Source of the DNA: Actinomadura bangladeshensis
GTDB lineage: Bacteria > Actinomycetota > Actinomycetes > Streptosporangiales > Streptosporangiaceae
NCBI RefSeq assembly: GCF_004348335.1
Contig: NZ_SMJW01000002.1
Coordinates: forward strand, 1-64,000
Direction: 5' to 3'
Length of the DNA stretch: 64,000 bases
Below the pieces are notes generated by a model. It ran no database searches and had not been told where the DNA came from. It saw only the letters and a list, made by a program, of their open reading frames with translations. A program made the translations under genes and the position numbers. Shown piece after piece: positions 61,401 to 64,000 of the stretch. Position 1 is the stretch's first letter, and every line of letters begins with the position of its first letter.

Positions 61401-61966
61401 TACCTGGAACACACAACGACCAGCCGACCTTCGAGCAGCAGCGTGCGCTGGGAAGCATGCTGCGCGCGTGGCACTCCCACAGCCCGGCCGCCGGCCTACG
61501 GCTCGACGACCCTGGGGCGCTCGGCGTCTTGCTCGGCTGGGCACGTCGCGCCGTCCCCCACGCCTACCCCGCTATCGCCCAACGTCTCAGCGACGCCTGC
61601 GAAGCGATGCCAATGACGCCGATCCACGGGGACGTTGCCGTCGGCCATAACGCGCTGTTCGACGGCGACACCCTCACCGGCGTCCTGGACCCCGGCGCCG
61701 TCGAACAGGGCCCGCCGATGCTCGACCTGGCCTGGGCGCTTGCCGTGGACCTTCCACACGGCGGGTCGGCCGAACCACTCCTGGAGGGTTACGGCGAAGC
61801 CGATCGCGCGTCCCTGAACGCTCTGCTTCCGCTCATGCTGTTGCGCCGCCTCATCGACACCGTCGCCCTGGGACTATCCGACACAGACGGCCAGTGGATA
61901 GCCCGTCATCTGCGCGACAACCATCCGGACCTACTGGCGCTAGTGGAAGACGAGCTGAGCCTCTAA
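58469..61966 (+). CDS. STAND-type NTPase fused to TPR-like repeats and an APH-type kinase domain
   Basis: 1165 residues from GTG 58469. N-terminal NTPase: Walker A GEGGIGKSTLT with Lys69 and Walker B-like VCVLDTLEIV with Asp247, followed by a GLP/winged-helix region (about 390-480). Residues about 560-860 are helical repeats of TPR kind (ADNALRRGDYRQVAELMDKA, LEAAQAAGTPLWEARALRHLAL). Residues about 900-1145 form a phosphotransferase domain: Lys931 (TVIKLQRRAHERLETALHLE), catalytic loop HGDVAVGHN at 1053-1061 and metal-binding LDPG Asp1074, as in aminoglycoside/choline kinases. STAND proteins are often conflict sensors; the fused kinase may phosphorylate a small molecule or protein. Convergent with the FkbM gene by 4 bp overlap. 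Confidence 0.85.
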   Translation: MSIDQFFGYGPEAPFATNEVFTNREEQIGRCHRWLIEHSAREWPVPALMDFQRPAVNILAVAGEGGIGKSTLTRHVADLAVQGKLDGLPKNRACAVLDFADPDTSSFESLLLRVRAGLGPLAHSWPAFDVALALYWERKHPGESLAAFLGKGSVDRRRAADQVSGTVDQLLGGFGAISITYQVLDKLGRTVAQKAKLKSLRNELPALDPILDEPDPDRMLGYMPVLLSADLERARAKRPVLAVCVLDTLEIVQGLPSERGGLEDLVSRLVYLMPNVAFLAASRLPLGWHDPVRALGLTYGGAHRWPDLAGPVQLRLDGFDPVSANEYLTTRLTVDDRPAIDEAVRNRMIDGSGGSPLYLDLSASLYGQYLARGQTPPPEVFGLGFPELVLRTMRDLSETDRDLLRAAALLEAFDADLLQAMLPGIRRRRIEAFTSRPFVRREESVWPAYRLHDNLRRSVLDCDAHTPDGWTLGERREYLQRAISHLAKIALSIWDEEESASLAERSRRTVAAFLLLLRAAIEHDVLPPVLADLAYSLSVAGHWQVLASLPAPEAIPELTRLSAVARLTTRGDLNAEDRYQAMQGLVGEHATPESTDPFADYYRWELGTRAHVAGHLNEAIGHLSAITPDGSLIGASALFGLADNALRRGDYRQVAELMDKATDEGLDRIRVADMLGHTYIHNARFADAARLFETTLEAAQAAGTPLWEARALRHLALALMWYDPDRTLALVPRARDLNSAVGELIGVAQCDLAASMAHALRGEHTQAADLLNSAARQYEELGATGELTPAEAIRVLQYAADGRIDQATAIATRLAASAQGPQPECLPVWVQVTSWWASIPAPRDAALQWLDSTDTALQRWKEPLDRLRRQHRSVCAPLDVADREAFIPTDRLPGDVLDRTVRSASASPAFDGPPVQHANDGIINGERTVIKLQRRAHERLETALHLEQLRTATGIPAPQLLDYGTVPGGTWWAVLERLPGTHNDQPTFEQQRALGSMLRAWHSHSPAAGLRLDDPGALGVLLGWARRAVPHAYPAIAQRLSDACEAMPMTPIHGDVAVGHNALFDGDTLTGVLDPGAVEQGPPMLDLAWALAVDLPHGGSAEPLLEGYGEADRASLNALLPLMLLRRLIDTVALGLSDTDGQWIARHLRDNHPDLLALVEDELSL

Positions 61967-62739
61967 ACCGCCAGGCCCAGCCGCACCGCCCATCGATACG
62001 GGATGTAGTTGTCCAGCACGTTGGCCGGCACCGACAACCGCTCACGGAGCTCAGGCTCGTCGTCACGCGCGTAGAAGCGGTTCAGCCCGTCGAACAGCGC
62101 CAACTCATATCCCGCCGCCAGCAAGCCCGGCTCCCACTCGTGATGGCTAGGACGCGAGGTCAAGGGCACCGTCGCCTCGATCACGATCGCCCGCGGCCGC
62201 CACGCCGCCAGATCCGCCGAGGCCAATACCGACGCCTCAGCCCCTTCGACATCCACCTTCAACAGATCGAACCCTGGCTGGGCGTAATCCGACAGCACCG
62301 TCTCCAGCCGCGTCACCTCGACGCGCAACTCCTCACACCGCCATCCATCGGCCAGGTGCAACGCCAGTACGTCCCGCTCCAGCGTGCTCAAGCCACCGCC
62401 GCCGGTCTTCCCCGGCCCCGGAACGATCCGGAAGAAGCTCGCCAGACCAGGTCGCTCCCCGATCGCCACGTCCAACGTCACATCACCCGGCCGAGCAGCC
62501 CGCAACCTCTCGAAGCGTTCGGGCAGCGGCTCAATGTTGACCCCGCGCCATCCAAGCCGATCCACCAAGTTCTTGGTCAGCGACCCCTGAACCGGGTTCC
62601 CGGCCCCAACATCCACGAAGAATCCACCGGGCCGGTCGCCGAAAGTACGCACCAACACAACGTCCTCGGCGTTCCCGCCATACGCGACCAGATCACACCC
62701 AGGGGGCAAGTTCGGCGCCATGTTGCCAACCCTAATCAT
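61963..62739 (-). CDS. FkbM-family SAM methyltransferase
   Basis: 258 residues from ATG 62739 (AGGGGG upstream; the frame also has ATG 62760 and 62721). GFFVDVGAGNPVQGSLTKNL is SAM motif I, VNIEPLPERFERLRAARPGD and LLKVDVEGAEASVL are the FkbM hallmarks. FkbM enzymes make O-methyl ethers on sugars or antibiotics. The stop overlaps that of the STAND-kinase gene by 4 bp, so the two are convergent. Confidence 0.88.
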   Translation of the reverse strand: MIRVGNMAPNLPPGCDLVAYGGNAEDVVLVRTFGDRPGGFFVDVGAGNPVQGSLTKNLVDRLGWRGVNIEPLPERFERLRAARPGDVTLDVAIGERPGLASFFRIVPGPGKTGGGGLSTLERDVLALHLADGWRCEELRVEVTRLETVLSDYAQPGFDLLKVDVEGAEASVLASADLAAWRPRAIVIEATVPLTSRPSHHEWEPGLLAAGYELALFDGLNRFYARDDEPELRERLSVPANVLDNYIPYRWAVRLGLAV

Positions 62740-62909
62740 GTCGCGCCCCCTCAGCCTCATAACGGATGCCTAGGAGGTGGATCTGAGCGACTCTACTCAC
62801 AGCGATGTAGTCAGCCGTAGCAATCCACGCTTCCGCGTATACAGATCAGCCCTTCAGCCGCCTTAGCGTCGAGACGATCTGCACACAGGAAGAATATCCG
62901 AAACTCCCT

Positions 62910-64000
62910 TCATTCAGTCCGAACGCTCCAGGCCTGAGGGCCGTCGTAACGGAATGCGAGCAAAGCACTGACCCTGCGATTTTCGTCGCTTCCTCGGTGC
63001 AGACCGGCGCGTTGCGGTACAAAGAATGCCTCAACACCTCGCCCAAAGTCTATTGTGCCGGAGGCGGGCCCATTGATCCGGTTGACGCGCCCGGAAATGC
63101 GCGCAAGATGGCTTGGCGCAGGCCCTTCCCCTGACCTATCCCAGTCACGCAAATCTGTGTAGTGAACAAGTTTGCCAAGCTCCGTCCCCTCTCCAAGCCA
63201 CTCGTAATCGAATCTACGGTTGCCAAAGAAGGCTGAACGTTCCCTGGAACGCTCAAGCTTGCGCTGATATTCAGGAATGGCACTGTCCTGCCCTTTAAGC
63301 ACCCGAAGACAGGTAAGGACATAGTCATAAAAAAGCGCATTGCGATCTTTCTCCGCAGACGCCCATATCTCGACTAGATCGGCCGCACGGTCGACAGAGA
63401 CTGGAATGAATCGCGCTGCCCAGAGCCACTCCAGGAGACTCGCGAAGTCGCGCGGGTCATCCCTGAGGTTGCTATCAAGAAGCTCCACAGCCTGTCGAAT
63501 ATCTCGCTGGCTCGCATTAAGCCAGCTGCCATGTCGATTTCGGTACGCCCGTGCGAGCCGACGCCTGATTGTCGGCTTATATAGGTCGGGCCGATCCAGT
63601 AGGCCGCGCCACCCCTGAAGAAGCGCCTGGTAATCGTCATAAAGCTTGAGGACGCCAAGCTCGGCTTCCTCGGCTGCGAAGGATGCGCGGTCGGCACCGC
63701 GGATCTCTCGGGCAGCGTCGATGCTCTCCTCTGCTTCCTCTAGGAGATCACGGTAAACACCCGTCGTTGGCTTGGCCAGGAAGGTCGCGTAAGTCCGCTC
63801 GCCCGACAGCTGGTAACCGAACTCGATAACGTCGACGCAAACTCGGGCCAGCGCAATGTGGCCATATTCGCTGGTGTCATCGAGCTCCGATGCCTCGCGG
63901 AAGGCGTTACGTGCAGACTCAGCCAAGTAGAGCACCGTGTTTTCTCGTTCAGCCTGACTGACGTCCTGGTCGGGTCGTTGGCGGACCAAGTTGCGTATCT
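62910..64000 (-). CDS. TPR-like protein with cold-shock-like C-terminal domain (partial)
   Basis: The frame remains open to the window edge, so the N-terminus is missing; at least 363 residues are seen. Helical-repeat segments (YDDYQALLQGWRGLLDRPDLY, VELLDSNLRDDPRDFASLLEW) fill most of it. The last 70 residues, GRVNRINGPASGTIDFG and GVEAFFVPQ, then RRVSALLAFRYDGPQAWSV, follow the five-strand pattern of cold-shock/OB nucleic-acid-binding domains. Composition is less GC-biased than core genes. Possibly the C-terminus of a large sensor protein. Function unknown. Confidence 0.65.
   Translation of the reverse strand, partial: IRNLVRQRPDQDVSQAERENTVLYLAESARNAFREASELDDTSEYGHIALARVCVDVIEFGYQLSGERTYATFLAKPTTGVYRDLLEEAEESIDAAREIRGADRASFAAEEAELGVLKLYDDYQALLQGWRGLLDRPDLYKPTIRRRLARAYRNRHGSWLNASQRDIRQAVELLDSNLRDDPRDFASLLEWLWAARFIPVSVDRAADLVEIWASAEKDRNALFYDYVLTCLRVLKGQDSAIPEYQRKLERSRERSAFFGNRRFDYEWLGEGTELGKLVHYTDLRDWDRSGEGPAPSHLARISGRVNRINGPASGTIDFGRGVEAFFVPQRAGLHRGSDENRRVSALLAFRYDGPQAWSVRTE

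Overview
The window is chromosomal DNA from a high-GC actinomycete. Codon third positions are overwhelmingly G or C, GTG and TTG starts are common, and the first half follows the gene order of the Mycobacterium tuberculosis Rv3667-Rv3684 neighbourhood very closely (acs, an ephE-like hydrolase, marP, a NUDIX gene, nth, crp, a metallo-beta-lactamase-fold gene, ridA, a small DUF4177 gene, two ArsA/Get3-type ATPases, a whiB, a ponA2-like PBP, a metallophosphoesterase, tRNA-Pro). Non-mycobacterial features such as the PucR regulator, Scr1/DUF397 pair and large STAND protein suggest a Streptosporangiales or Streptomyces-like lineage, perhaps Actinomadura. That family-level guess is inference only.

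Region 1 (1-32.95 kb) is core genome. About 0.7 kb without a convincing gene is followed by a pentapeptide-repeat gene and a degenerate Fic-fold gene divergent from acs. Next come nhaA, a small membrane protein, an alpha/beta hydrolase, a DUF309 gene, and the leftward nth-NUDIX-marP group. A lineage-specific block (10.9-17.3 kb: PucR regulator, sigma factor fused to an anti-sigma-like zinc motif, membrane segment and lectin domain, SDR, carboxymuconolactone-decarboxylase-like protein, secreted esterase, TetR) sits between nth and crp. The conserved order then resumes through the two ATPases. At 26-27.7 kb an orphan TnpB with a probable omega-RNA lies against a truncated gene remnant. whiB, ponA2-like PBP, yqeY, a phosphoesterase, a methyltransferase and tRNA-Pro(CGG) with its own terminator close the core segment.

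Region 2 (33-55 kb) looks like an acquired, mobilizable defence island abutting tRNA-Pro. It holds three small genes near the tRNA, then a complete, tightly overlapping eight-gene leftward operon with the exact composition and order of a type 6 BREX phage-defence system: brxE-brxA-brxB-brxC-pglX-pglZ-brxD-brxHI. Upstream are an excisionase-like gene, an unknown gene, a relaxase, a MobC-like protein and a cluster of inverted repeats that could be oriT. No integrase is visible in the window.

Region 3 (55-64 kb) is accessory DNA. It contains two small decayed genes, an anti-sigma-type ATPase, an Scr1-type HTH regulator with its DUF397 partner, and a 1165-residue protein joining a STAND-type NTPase, a TPR-like region and a C-terminal aminoglycoside-phosphotransferase-type kinase. 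A convergent FkbM methyltransferase and a TPR-like protein with a cold-shock-like C-terminus, cut by the window edge, follow. The STAND-kinase fusion and its neighbours are the best candidate for an undescribed system; the BREX locus is the clearest defence system.
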